From an uncultured Ruminiclostridium sp. (GTDB lineage Bacteria > Bacillota > Clostridia > Oscillospirales > Ruminococcaceae), in assembly GCA_947594425.1 (NCBI GenBank), contig CANQED010000012.1, positions 1 to 64,000 of the forward strand: DNA of 64,000 bases, read 5' to 3'. The position numbers were made by a program, and so were the translations under genes. Below are positions 8,014 to 16,903 of this stretch, piece after piece. How positions within the stretch are numbered: position 1 is the first letter of the stretch; the number at the start of each line of letters is the position of its first letter. A model generated the notes under the pieces. It had not been told where the DNA came from, did no database searches, and saw only the letters and a list, made by a program, of their open reading frames with translations.

Positions 8014-8472
8014 CTTAAGAAGATCGGGGTCTTCCATTATCGCCTGAGCAAGTCCCAAGCGTTGGCGTATACCGAGGGAGAATTTCCTGACGCGTTTTTT
8101 GTCGTCGGGATCTAAGCCAACGCTCTTTATCGCGTTTTTAATTTCCTCCCTGCCTATTTTTTATTTATCGCGGCGAGGAATTTTAATTATTGTACGCCGA
8201 ATAATTAGGGAGAAAGCCGGGCGTTTCTATTATTACGCCGATATTTTGGGGAACGTCGGCGTCTTTCCCGACGACCTTGCCGTTTACGGTTATTTTCCCC
8301 GACGTAAGCGGCACGATACCGCATATGCACTTCATCAGCATAGTTTTTCCGCTGCCGTTCCTGCCTATCAAGCCGTGGACTTTTCCTTGCTCAAAGCTCA
8401 CGCTTACTTGATTTAAGACGGTCGCGTCCTTAAATTTTTTACGACGTTTTCGATTATTATCGCGCTGCTCAA
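8013..8472 (-). pseudogene. ABC transporter ATPase remnant
   Basis: The fragment begins with TTG at 8472 after GGAGGG. It contains a Walker A loop (GLIGRNGSGKT), a Q-loop region (VPQNIGVIIETPGFLPNYSA) and, in another frame nearer 8030-8080, an ABC signature (FSLGIRQRLGLAQAIMEDPDLL), after which the gene stops short of a complete Walker B. Frames change at least twice: one T appears missing in AAAAAATTTAAGG near 8430, and the middle is interrupted around 8160-8190. It ends directly at the repeat-module hairpin. The arrangement matches bacitracin/lantibiotic-type ATPases. It cannot make a working ATPase as it stands. Confidence 0.7.
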
Positions 8473-8534
8473 TTACATACCCTCCTTTATGTCAAGGCTT
8501 TTCTTTCTCCCGAAAATAATTATTCCCGCTGTCA
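8473..8534 (-). pseudogene. C-terminal scrap of an ABC-2 permease
   Basis: Immediately upstream of the ATPase remnant, the reading frame LTLTAGIIIFGRKKSLDIKE ends with TAA at 8475-8473, directly abutting the TTG start of the ATPase. The hydrophobic segment followed by GRKKSLDI is typical of the end of an ABC-2 permease. Everything upstream is gone and the frame runs into the 3' end of the patatin gene, so a deletion or insertion joined the two. Confidence 0.45.
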
Positions 8535-8537
8535 GCG

Positions 8538-9377
8538 TTAAGACATGAACGCCTTGATTTTTTCTCCATCGGCATAGCCTTTGTCATAAAGACGTTTCAT
8601 ATTTGTCGGGTCGCGGGACAGCGTGCTGACGCCGCAGGTGTCGTCAGGCGCGACGATCAGCGCTTTTCCTTGCCTTGCATATTCCTGTGCAAGCGCAACG
8701 CCCTCGTTGTATCGGTTTGCTCTCTGCCGCAGCTTTTCCGCCGCATGGGGGTATTTTTTGCGGATACGGGCAGCCAGCTTCTCGTCCTGCTCGGAGGTTC
8801 TAAGGACATTTTCCGGCTTGGTAAGCAATACGACCACGCGGTCGCAACCTAAAGCAAATGCCTTTTCTATCGGGACGGGATCACCGAGTGCACCGTCATA
8901 ATATGGCGTGCCTTGAATGAAATACGGCTTGCAGACAAATGGGATGGACGAGGACGCTTTAAATACGTCGTAGTTATCCTGTCGTATATCCCGCTTGTCA
9001 AAATACTTTGCCTCGCCGGTTTCGGCATTTGCCGCCACTACGATAAATTCCATCGGATCATCACGCAAAGCGGTGTAATCAAGAGGATTTTCACCATCGT
9101 GATTGCTGAGTGTGCTGTAAACATAGTCCATGTCGATAAATGATCTTTTTCGTATGAAATTTCCCACACCGGCATACTGTTTCCTAAGAGCGTATTCCGT
9201 ATAAAAGGTAAAGTTTCGTCCCCTTTGACCTGCTATATATGAGGCAAGATTTGCACTCCCCGCCGATATGCCGATACCGAGATCAAATCGAATATTCTTA
9301 TCCAGACAATAGTCCAGCACTCCGCAGGCATAGATACCTCGAAAGCCGCCGCCCACATCTATAATGCCGATTTTCAT
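8538..9377 (-). CDS. Patatin-like phospholipase
   Basis: A 279-residue patatin-family protein. It has the glycine-rich oxyanion stretch DVGGGFRGIYACGVLD near the N-terminus, the nucleophile elbow GISAGSAN (GxSxG, Ser about residue 39) and the catalytic Asp in DGALGD (about residue 162). This family hydrolyses acyl esters of phospholipids or other lipids with a Ser-Asp dyad. There is no signal peptide, so it is cytoplasmic or membrane-associated. It is the last gene of a four-gene minus-strand run after nitroreductase, Rrf2 and a truncated flavodoxin, with GAGGTGG before its ATG. Confidence 0.85.
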   Translation of the reverse strand: MKIGIIDVGGGFRGIYACGVLDYCLDKNIRFDLGIGISAGSANLASYIAGQRGRNFTFYTEYALRKQYAGVGNFIRKRSFIDMDYVYSTLSNHDGENPLDYTALRDDPMEFIVVAANAETGEAKYFDKRDIRQDNYDVFKASSSIPFVCKPYFIQGTPYYDGALGDPVPIEKAFALGCDRVVVLLTKPENVLRTSEQDEKLAARIRKKYPHAAEKLRQRANRYNEGVALAQEYARQGKALIVAPDDTCGVSTLSRDPTNMKRLYDKGYADGEKIKAFMS

Positions 9378-9398
9378 AGTACACCACCTCGTTTTATT

Positions 9399-9647
9399 TT
9401 ACAAAAACAACTCGTTTTCTTTTCTGGCAGCGCAGGCTTTTTTGATTGCAAGAGCAGGCGCACGTCCTCCAAACGACGGTATGGCTATAACGACCATATC
9501 CTGCTCGGAGATCTCGCATTTGCCAAAGTCTGCCTTTGCGTCGCTCAAATCTATTTTTGTCGGGTTTTTGTCCCAGTGTTTTCCGATGATATCGGCAACT
9601 TTTTCTGTGCCTCCTGTGGGACTGAGTACGATCTCTGCTACGTTCAT
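9399..9647 (-). CDS. Truncated flavodoxin (EFR1-like N-terminus)
   Basis: Eighty-two residues that match the first half of a flavodoxin as found at the N-terminus of EFR1-type ferredoxin-flavodoxin fusions: a phosphate loop LSPTGGTEKVADIIGKHW and the second FMN loop IPSFGGRAPALA. The reading frame then ends at a stop in KENELFL, well before the rest of the flavodoxin fold and any ferredoxin domain (family members are usually about 250 residues). It has a good AAGGAGG ribosome site and 12 bp separate it from the upstream Rrf2 gene. Most likely a truncated, non-functional remnant whose 3' part was replaced by the patatin gene. Confidence 0.6.
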   Translation of the reverse strand: MNVAEIVLSPTGGTEKVADIIGKHWDKNPTKIDLSDAKADFGKCEISEQDMVVIAIPSFGGRAPALAIKKACAARKENELFL

Positions 9648-9659
9648 AAAAAATCCTCC

Positions 9660-10076
9660 TTAAAGTTTTTTCCGAATAAGGCTGATACAGTCGGCCAGCG
9701 TTTTCTGCGCAAGCGCACGGGAAAATGTATCTTCGACCTCCGTGAACATTTCGGTCAATACCGGTTTGATATGCCGCCCGACGATACATTTGTCGCTTGG
9801 ATTTTGATGAAGGTCAAAAATGCGAGGCATTTCTGTTTCGTTGACAGCTTGATAGATTTGCAGGAGCGTCAGTTCCTCCGCTTTCGGCTTTAGGGCAAAC
9901 CCGCTGACGCCGCGGCGACCTTCAACGATGTCCTTTTTCTTGAGCAGACCGATAATTCTCCGAATGTAGCTGGCGTTAGTCCCGACACTCGCGGCAATTT
10001 CCTCCGAAGTGAGCGGCTTTTCCGATTGGGAAATCAAAATCAGCGTATGAATGGCGGAAGAGAATTTGGTATCCAT
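9660..10076 (-). CDS. Rrf2 family transcriptional regulator
   Basis: A 138-residue Rrf2-type regulator: N-terminal winged helix-turn-helix (residues about 8-60, with SEKPLTSEEIAASVGTNASYIRRIIGLLKK), then the characteristic helical C-terminal half. Only one cysteine (in SDKCIVG) is present where iron-sulfur Rrf2 proteins such as IscR carry three, so a cluster is doubtful. The ATG at 10076 shares one base with the nitroreductase stop (TGATG), indicating translational coupling. It probably controls its own operon through the inverted repeat at 10914-10936. Confidence 0.85.
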   Translation of the reverse strand: MDTKFSSAIHTLILISQSEKPLTSEEIAASVGTNASYIRRIIGLLKKKDIVEGRRGVSGFALKPKAEELTLLQIYQAVNETEMPRIFDLHQNPSDKCIVGRHIKPVLTEMFTEVEDTFSRALAQKTLADCISLIRKKL

Positions 10077-10897
10077 CAGCAATTCACCTCATAGGTCACG
10101 ATATACTCAGTCTGATCGTCTGTTTCTAATCCGGGATCTTCAACGACAAACCGCCCGGTGATCCCCACTTCCTGCAATGTCAGATCAAAATGTGCAAGCG
10201 CAATTCCTATATCTACTTTCTGTATATCTCCCAAGGAATTGTTTTGCATGGCCTTTGCCTTTTTCTCATAGAAATGCACCCTGTTTTCGCAGACAACGGC
10301 TCTACAAGGCTGCTTGTTTCCGGCGGAGGGCGCAAGCCGAGTCATCTCAAGCGCATCCCGAAAGATACCGGCTCTTTCCGGGCTTAAGCTCTGAGCAAAT
10401 GAATTTTCAAAAAACAGAGTATCAAAAGGAAGACGCTCATCGGCCTTGATCCCTTTTCTCATCAGCCTTTCTCGGACGGATCGCTTTTCCGACGGATAAC
10501 CGATGGGGCTAGCAACCGGCATGACCTCGGTATCCCCGACATCCATCGCTTTCTCAAAAGCGCCGCGGCTTATCGTCGCGGCAAGCATGACTGTGCCGAT
10601 ACCCAACGATACCGCAAACAAGCAGAACTTTTCTAAGCTGTATCCATATGCGATTTCAGATTGGGGGATACGGCTGACCTTCGCGGCAACATATTCATCC
10701 GTCCCGATGATCACTGGGCTAGATAGACCGTATTTCTTCGCATCGAGGACCCGAAATTCTATCGGGATAGCAAACGGATTATCTACTTTTTTGAGAAACT
10801 CATCCAGCTTTTGTCTGTCTTCAGGGGAAATAGGCTCTCCGCTGAATGTTCGTACACTTTTTCTCCTGCGAATAATTTCTTTCACGGAAGTATCCAT
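10076..10897 (-). CDS. Nitroreductase family protein
   Basis: A 273-residue FMN-dependent nitroreductase-fold protein. It begins IIRRRKSVRTFSGEPIS, the FMN-phosphate-binding stretch of the family, and contains EKFCLFAVSLGIGTVML and RLAPSAGNKQPCRAVV. The size and the second SAGNKQP segment near residue 205 fit the larger nitroreductases annotated as putative TM nitroreductase. I chose the ATG at 10897 (preceded by GGGAG) over an upstream ATG at 10948 because the region between holds the promoter and operator. It is the first gene of the operon with the Rrf2 regulator. Confidence 0.8.
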   Translation of the reverse strand: MDTSVKEIIRRRKSVRTFSGEPISPEDRQKLDEFLKKVDNPFAIPIEFRVLDAKKYGLSSPVIIGTDEYVAAKVSRIPQSEIAYGYSLEKFCLFAVSLGIGTVMLAATISRGAFEKAMDVGDTEVMPVASPIGYPSEKRSVRERLMRKGIKADERLPFDTLFFENSFAQSLSPERAGIFRDALEMTRLAPSAGNKQPCRAVVCENRVHFYEKKAKAMQNNSLGDIQKVDIGIALAHFDLTLQEVGITGRFVVEDPGLETDDQTEYIVTYEVNC

Positions 10898-10913
10898 AGT
10901 GACCCGCTCCCTT

Positions 10914-10968
10914 CTTGTATAAGTATCTGATACAAGTACATTATACACAACTCAGTAAAAATTGTCAA
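10914..10968 (-). promoter_or_regulatory. Sigma-A promoter plus inverted-repeat operator
   Basis: Minus-strand TTGACA (10963-10968), 17 bp, TATAAT (10940-10945). Just downstream lies an inverted repeat CTTGTAT-N9-ATACAAG (10914-10936) covering the start of transcription, a good candidate operator for the Rrf2 regulator encoded in the same operon. Confidence 0.8.
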
Positions 10969-11145
10969 GGGATCAGTAAGAAAAACCGGGCGTTACCCGA
11001 TACATCTTTTACACCGCTTAAAGCTTCGGTCCATTCTGAAATCAGCTCATCACAAAAACCGGAGTATAACACTTACCTTATTTTTTTGTATCAATTGGTG
11101 CTCACGACAGGGAGAAATTTTTTGAATTGACCTTTTTTGCAAACC

Positions 11146-11178
11146 GAACCCCCTGATTTGCAGCAAATCAGGGGGTTC
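11146..11178. terminator. Strong hairpin between convergent/adjacent units
   Basis: A perfect 15 bp stem (GAACCCCCTGATTTG with its complement) around a 3 nt loop, downstream of the large surface-protein gene on the minus strand. The rest of 10969-11229 shows no other feature. Confidence 0.75.
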
Positions 11179-11229
11179 TACGATCCGTGTCCGCCATGTC
11201 TCGGCGCCTTTTAATTATGTTTATTTGTC

Positions 11230-14200
11230 TTAGGAACGTTTCTTTTTGATGAACAGCGCGACGGCCAACGTGAAAGCGGCTGTCACCGCTAACGCCGAAT
11301 GGGGTGAAACGCCTGTAGACGGATTATTTGCATTATCGCCGTCTGCGTCAGTTGAATAGTCGGTGGTCTCTTCCGGCTTGGAGGTCTCTTCGGGAGCCGT
11401 TGTTTCCTCAGGGCTTGTGGTCTCTTCGGGAATTGTCGTCTCCTCAGACTTGGCGGTCTCCTCGGGGCTTGTGGTCTCCTCGTGAGATGTTGTCTCCTCG
11501 TGGCTTGTAGTCTCCTCGGGAGCTGCGGTTTCCTCGGGGCTTGCGGTCTCTTCGGGACCGGTAGTATCCTCGGGCTCATCGAAAGTTTCTGCGTCGGCTA
11601 TGATATATATACTGAAATGGTCGGTTTCAAAACTGAAAGTGTTGGAATTACCGTCATATTCAGCGTTCATATCTTCAAATCCGTTTCCATTAATATGCAG
11701 AACTTTTTCCGTGCCGTCAACACCTGTCGGAGCAGCTATCGTAACCTTTACCGTACCGTTTGGCTGCACTTCAAATTTTCCGTTATATAGCAGTCTGATG
11801 TCATATGCCTTAATTACGGAAATATCCGATCCGCTTTCAAAGTCTTGTACGAGATTATCGTTATCCGCACTTTCAACATCCAGCACTATATATCCGTTAT
11901 TGAGGGAGTGATTTTCGCCGTTATCGTCGCAATAATCCACACTATCCGCGGGCTCTATGCTAACTTCATTATTCTTTATGCTGCCGTCTTTTCCGATAAC
12001 GGTTTCCGATCCGTTAGGTGAATACACAATTCCGCCGTCCGCAATTGCAATATTCCCGTCCTTATCAACGGTTACCGTTTCGCCTGTAACAATTGTATCT
12101 TCGTGCAGAACTCTGCCGTTTCCCGATACCGTTATATTTCCGTCGGGCGTTACCGTTACCTCGTCACCCGAAACTGTTGTGTCCTCGATAACGACTTTGT
12201 CAGCGGTGATAGTTCCGTCTGGCTTTACTGTGCCGCCGTCGGGAAGAGTTATCGTCGTGTCACCGCTTTGGACTGTTCCGTTTCCCGATACCGTTATATT
12301 TCCGTCGGGCGTTACCGTTACTTTATCGCCCGAAACAGTTGTGTCTTCGATAACGACTTTGTCTGCGGTGATAGTTCCGTCTGGCTTTACTGTGCCGCCG
12401 TCGGGAAGAGTGATCGTCGTGTCACCCGTCTCAACGACGCTGTCGCTCGGAACCTTAACATTTCCGCTTTCGTCGACCTCCACGCTGTCGTAAGCTCCGT
12501 CGGGGAGTGTCACCGTGGTCTTGTTTCCGTCATTATCCTCGATCTCAACATTTTTACCGTTGTTCGTGATACTTCCGCTGTCCGTCTCTACGGTCTCTCC
12601 CTCTTTAAGGTCGGTCGTACCCGACGAGGTATCCGATGTTACCACCGTCTTTTTCGCTGCAAAGGACGTAAACTGATTATCGGTAGCTTTGGTGCGAATT
12701 TTTACCGTGTACTCCGTTCCCTCGGTCAGTCCCTCAAATGTTCCGCCGTCCTGCCATGTCGTTCCGTCGATCGAATATTCGCAATTCGCAATTTCCGTTA
12801 CCGTTATCAAATTCTGCGTTTTTGTCACCGTAATTTCGAAAATATTCGGCGCAGCGGGCCTCGGCGGGATGATAACGTTCTGAACTTTTCCTACAGTATG
12901 GTTATTATCCGCGGCATAGCGGAATTTTACCGTCAGGCTTTCGCTTTCGTTCCAGCCGACTTTTTTAAGCGACATATTTTCCGCACAACCGAGCCATGTT
13001 TCGCCGTCAATTGAATATTCTATATTTTCGCTTGTAAAAAGCGTTTCGCCGATATAATCGATTGTAACGTTTGGCTCTTCGCGTTCGACAGCGGAGATTT
13101 CCCACGCAAGCGTAACATTTTCCGCGCCGTCAAGTGTGTAATTGCCATTGCCGAGCGATATGATCTCAGCGGTATATTCACCTACGTCCGTCGCCTTGTT
13201 GTTTTTATATGCAATATTCAACGTGTCGCCGTTGACCGTGTTCATTACCTCTGCCGTAACGGTTTTTGCCGTGCCGTCGTAAATAAACGTCGTTTCTTTC
13301 TGCCACTCTATTTCGGCGATGAGCGGATCTATTGTCAGAGGATCTGCAACCCCTACAGTATAGTTATCGCTTAAAACGCCGTTTGCAAAAAAGCTTACGG
13401 TATAACAATTCGGCTTATCGTTCGGGTCATAGCCGTACGTCCCCGCATCTTTACTGCCGAGGGTCAATGTTGCCGTTACCTTCTCGCCGTTTACGCCGCC
13501 GTCAAGCTCGATTTCGCGGGTCGTCGTCCCGTCATAAGTATATTTCTTTGCGGGAATATCAAGCCGTATCCGCGAGATATCGCCGCTGCCTTTTATCTCG
13601 TCCTTTTCAAGTTTATAAAATTCGCTTTGCTCTCCGGTAATAGTTAAGCCGAAAGCAGTAACGGTTTTTGCCGTTCCGGCATTTGCGTTGTCAAATTTAC
13701 AGCTCTCCGCTGTTATATTAACGTCGTCTCCCTCTACAAAGCCGTCGGACGTAAATTTTGATTTGCAATCCGTATTTCCGTCATAAGGCTTTGTGATATT
13801 ACCGTCAAATTCGGCCGATATGATTTTAGGATCGACTATTACCGTGATTTTATAATATCCGCTTTCGTTGACATTTGTAAGATCTTGGTCACCTGCAATT
13901 ACACCTTGAATTTCATTTTCCCCGATCTTAAATCCATTTTCACGGGATATTTTAACGGAAATAGTATATTCTTTAGGACTTGTGCTCTCTTCAATGACGG
14001 TTACATCACTGACCGTCACACCATTGACTTTCAGATCACAATCTTCCGGCAGAGATATGACTGCTATTTCGGAGTCCAGACTAATCGGACGAGGAGGTTT
14101 CATTTTAAACAATGTAAAATCACCGTCATCGTCATATGTATAATGCGGATAATCTATTGCAAGTTCATTATTTTCCGTAACTACAACTGTGTAGCCCTCG

Positions 14201-16221
14201 CTTGCAAGCTCACTGCTTGGTGTGAATTTATCTGCAGACCGGGCGGCAAATGCTCCCGTTGCAAATACGCCGCGGTTCGCCATATAGATCTCATACGGCT
14301 CTTTGCTTGTAAGCTCGCCGACTATATTGATCGGACAACCTCTAACAACACGTATCTCACCATCTATTTCGGCGTCGCCTGACAGATCGAATGTCACATC
14401 GCTGACGCTTATAGCGCCGCCGACGCCGAATGCGGCATTGTTTGATATTATTGTGCCGCCTGTAACGGTCAATTTACCTTCCATCAGCATTATGCCGTTA
14501 CGTACATCACCGCATATGCTGCCGCCGTTAATAACAACTTCAGTCGAATTACTGCCTGACGCATTATCGAATATGCCGTATGTGCCTGTTATGCTTCCGC
14601 CGTTTACCACCAGTTTTCCGGCATTAGCCTCTATGCCGCACATACATTCATTGTTGCCTATGGTACCGCTGTTTACTGTAAGAGTGCCCCCACTTCTCAC
14701 AGAAGCATATCCGTTTACCGTTGTGCCGTTTAGTATAACATTACCGCCGTCATACGATTGTACCGCGCAATTATGTTCTCTTACGATAGTTACATCGTTT
14801 AATGTCAAGGTCCCGCCGTAGCTTCCTACCATAACATTATTGATACTGCCCTCTCCGCTATCGTCATAAATGTCAAGATCGGCTTCTTTGTTAAGCACAT
14901 AAAGCCATGCCATATCCGCCGTAAAAGTTATTTTCTTTCCATTCAGGCAAATTTTTATATCCTCATCGCCCTCAATTTTAACCTGTTCTTGACTGATAGT
15001 AACATCTGCCGTAAGATAATAGCTTCCGCTTTCGGTGGGCAGAGCGTCGGTATCGAGCCAAGGAATAAATTCCGTACCGTCCTCGTGTACATGGTCAGAA
15101 AGATACAGCTTTGTTCCGACTTTTACAACGGTGTAGCCCTCCGGAGAAATGAAATTGCTCTCGCTTGCGTAGCTTTCATCGCTCAATTCGGCAAATAAGC
15201 CTGTTCCGTCGTAAACTGAAATTTGGCAATTAAATGACGGGTCAAGCGGAGAATCTATTTTTATTAGTGTTGAATCATAGACAAATATACTTTCTATTGT
15301 CGGGTTTCCGGAAAGATAGAGTTCAGAATCACTTTCAATACTTATATTATCAGTATTACCATCAAAATAACCGCCGGATATATTCACTTTACTGCCGTAA
15401 AGATACAAATTATATGATGATGTAATTTTACCACCGTATATATTAATAGTTCCGCACCTTAAAATACCATCGTAAAAATTTATTGTTCCGCCATATATAT
15501 TTAATGTGTTGCTATCCTTAGTCCCATAATCATATTGGGGAGCGTCGGTATCAATTTCTTCTATAGACCCCATTCCTTCCGTATCGTCATTATAGATCGA
15601 AAGTGTGCTGTCTTCCGTAAATTTAAAAAAGTCAACACGATGTCCATTAAGACAAATTTTTACGTCCCCATTTATAGTTAGTCCTTCATAAGAATCGCCG
15701 CTCAAATCTTCAGTTAAATAATAATTACCGGTATATAAATTACCATTATTTTCATAAGTAAGCGGCTCGAACGTGATACCATCGTGAATATGCTGCTCCA
15801 ACTCTAAAAGATCAATTTCGTCCTGTTCCGTTTCCTCAGTCTCGTCCGCAGCGGAAGTTTCCGTTGCCGTATCCGTTTCGTCTGAAATTTCTCCCTCCGA
15901 AACTGTCGTCTCCGCAGGGATTTCACCTGTCGCCGTTGTGGCTTCGGTCTCGGCAGGCAGTTCGGTCACGAAAGCTTCAGCAGGCTCATCAGTCTCGGAG
16001 GGCTCGTCTGTTCCGTCAGGGAAACCATCCTTATCCGTCGTTTCCGAATTAGGAGTAATTACTCCCGATTCAATATCCGTCTCAATGTCATTATTTGTCG
16101 CAGCCATTTCCGCCGTATCAGGGCCCGTTTCAACGGCGAAAGTTCCCGTTGGCACGGGAATTAACAGCATAGACAAAGCAACTATCGCGCTTGTAAGTCT
16201 GCATAAAAAAGTCCTTTTCAT
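11230..16221 (-). CDS. Large NPSTG-anchored surface protein with MBG/YDG repeats
   Basis: A 1663-residue secreted protein. A signal peptide (MKRTFLCRLTSAIVALSMLL) is followed by about 100 residues rich in Glu/Thr/Asp, then about 600 residues of short repeats with Gly-Gly turns and NSGTIGNN/NGGSITG patterns, as in right-handed beta-helix proteins. Next come MBG/YDG-like modules (KPYDGNTDCK, YTYDGTTTREI, FIYDGTAKTV), a region with two near-identical 54-residue repeats, and a tail of PEETT-type repeats. It ends NPSTG, a hydrophobic helix and KKKRS, a sortase-type anchor with Asn in place of Leu. I chose the ATG at 16221 because AAGGAGG precedes it; the upstream ATG would add 35 residues ahead of the signal peptide. 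The likely role is cell-surface adhesion; no catalytic domain is seen. Confidence 0.85.
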   Translation of the reverse strand: MKRTFLCRLTSAIVALSMLLIPVPTGTFAVETGPDTAEMAATNNDIETDIESGVITPNSETTDKDGFPDGTDEPSETDEPAEAFVTELPAETEATTATGEIPAETTVSEGEISDETDTATETSAADETEETEQDEIDLLELEQHIHDGITFEPLTYENNGNLYTGNYYLTEDLSGDSYEGLTINGDVKICLNGHRVDFFKFTEDSTLSIYNDDTEGMGSIEEIDTDAPQYDYGTKDSNTLNIYGGTINFYDGILRCGTINIYGGKITSSYNLYLYGSKVNISGGYFDGNTDNISIESDSELYLSGNPTIESIFVYDSTLIKIDSPLDPSFNCQISVYDGTGLFAELSDESYASESNFISPEGYTVVKVGTKLYLSDHVHEDGTEFIPWLDTDALPTESGSYYLTADVTISQEQVKIEGDEDIKICLNGKKITFTADMAWLYVLNKEADLDIYDDSGEGSINNVMVGSYGGTLTLNDVTIVREHNCAVQSYDGGNVILNGTTVNGYASVRSGGTLTVNSGTIGNNECMCGIEANAGKLVVNGGSITGTYGIFDNASGSNSTEVVINGGSICGDVRNGIMLMEGKLTVTGGTIISNNAAFGVGGAISVSDVTFDLSGDAEIDGEIRVVRGCPINIVGELTSKEPYEIYMANRGVFATGAFAARSADKFTPSSELASEGYTVVVTENNELAIDYPHYTYDDDGDFTLFKMKPPRPISLDSEIAVISLPEDCDLKVNGVTVSDVTVIEESTSPKEYTISVKISRENGFKIGENEIQGVIAGDQDLTNVNESGYYKITVIVDPKIISAEFDGNITKPYDGNTDCKSKFTSDGFVEGDDVNITAESCKFDNANAGTAKTVTAFGLTITGEQSEFYKLEKDEIKGSGDISRIRLDIPAKKYTYDGTTTREIELDGGVNGEKVTATLTLGSKDAGTYGYDPNDKPNCYTVSFFANGVLSDNYTVGVADPLTIDPLIAEIEWQKETTFIYDGTAKTVTAEVMNTVNGDTLNIAYKNNKATDVGEYTAEIISLGNGNYTLDGAENVTLAWEISAVEREEPNVTIDYIGETLFTSENIEYSIDGETWLGCAENMSLKKVGWNESESLTVKFRYAADNNHTVGKVQNVIIPPRPAAPNIFEITVTKTQNLITVTEIANCEYSIDGTTWQDGGTFEGLTEGTEYTVKIRTKATDNQFTSFAAKKTVVTSDTSSGTTDLKEGETVETDSGSITNNGKNVEIEDNDGNKTTVTLPDGAYDSVEVDESGNVKVPSDSVVETGDTTITLPDGGTVKPDGTITADKVVIEDTTVSGDKVTVTPDGNITVSGNGTVQSGDTTITLPDGGTVKPDGTITADKVVIEDTTVSGDEVTVTPDGNITVSGNGRVLHEDTIVTGETVTVDKDGNIAIADGGIVYSPNGSETVIGKDGSIKNNEVSIEPADSVDYCDDNGENHSLNNGYIVLDVESADNDNLVQDFESGSDISVIKAYDIRLLYNGKFEVQPNGTVKVTIAAPTGVDGTEKVLHINGNGFEDMNAEYDGNSNTFSFETDHFSIYIIADAETFDEPEDTTGPEETASPEETAAPEETTSHEETTSHEETTSPEETAKSEETTIPEETTSPEETTAPEETSKPEETTDYSTDADGDNANNPSTGVSPHSALAVTAAFTLAVALFIKKKRS
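12116..12439 (-). repeat. Two tandem 162 bp coding repeats
   Basis: Within the surface-protein gene a 162 bp unit (54 residues, containing LPDGGTVKPDGTITADKVV) occurs twice, starting at 12116 and 12278, with very few nucleotide differences. A half-matching third unit follows. The near identity points to recent expansion or gene conversion. Confidence 0.8.
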
Positions 16222-16354
16222 GGTATTTTCCTCCTTGGAACAGCGATATATCACATAAAACTTAAGCAAGACGCCCGCCTCTATAGCTGCGGGGTAAACA
16301 TTTCGTAATAAGCAGTGGATACGCATGCCGCTTAATTCTTAGTGCCACAGCTGC

Positions 16355-16383
16355 GTCTTACGGCATAAGACGGTAATTGTCAA
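16355..16383 (-). promoter_or_regulatory. Possible promoter of the surface-protein gene
   Basis: Minus-strand TTGACA (16378-16383), 17 bp, TAAGAC (16355-16360). The -35 box is perfect and the -10 box is weak. The spacing and the position about 135 bp upstream of the ATG fit. Confidence 0.4.
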
Positions 16384-16693
16384 AATGCAGCTTTGCAATG
16401 TAATGACATGGGCAAGCTATTTATCGAGCGCATATTTTACACTTTAAGTTTATGCAAATATCTATATATAAATAAATATATCACATTTTAAAATAATTTG
16501 CAATAGGTATATTGTAAAAAATTTATTTATGCGCAATTTTTTGTAAAATAAATGAAAAGAGTGGCGGTAAACATTATAGTCCGCCCGAGCCAACCGATGA
16601 ATATTGATTAGCTTTAAGATATAAAAAAAGCAAGCGTATGCCTGCTTTAGTATTTTGATAGTAGATATCACAGTAGATAAGACCCTGACAACA

Positions 16694-16831
16694 TTATGCC
16701 GATAAAATTTTAATAAATTTTTCTGATTTTCGAGCAGCGGCTTTATTGTCGGGTGACATCATATCAAGCAGAATGTCTATCCCGCCGTTTTGATATATAA
16801 CACCATATTTAATGGGACGTTTTCGGTGCAT
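16694..16831 (-). CDS. Possible 45-residue small protein
   Basis: An ATG at 16831 opens 45 codons (KYGVIYQNGGIDILLDMM in the first half, a Lys/Ala-rich helix at the end) to a TAA at 16694. The composition looks protein-like and the frame stays open further upstream to 16876 without a standard start. No ribosome site is convincing and no family is recognised. It may be a fragment of a larger decayed gene. Confidence 0.25.
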   Translation of the reverse strand: MHRKRPIKYGVIYQNGGIDILLDMMSPDNKAAARKSEKFIKILSA

Positions 16832-16903
16832 AAGGTGCGACGGCGGGTTTATTTGCCGCTTTTTCTCCTAAAAATCATCTTCGGCTGTCGCGCGCAAACT
16901 TTT

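Larger units (their letters stand above)
16222..16903. other. AT-rich gene-poor stretch
   Basis: No convincing long gene. It holds a possible minus-strand promoter at 16355-16383 for the surface-protein gene and one weak small reading frame at 16694-16831. The 16440-16560 part is strongly AT-rich. Confidence 0.5.

Noticed and set aside
11370-11560. Short-period repeats that could be mistaken for a microsatellite or CRISPR
   Set aside because: They code for the PEETT-type linker of the surface protein in frame.
11957-13014. Long plus-strand open frames opposite the giant surface protein
   Set aside because: They mirror the codon bias of the real gene, lack ribosome sites and show no domain.
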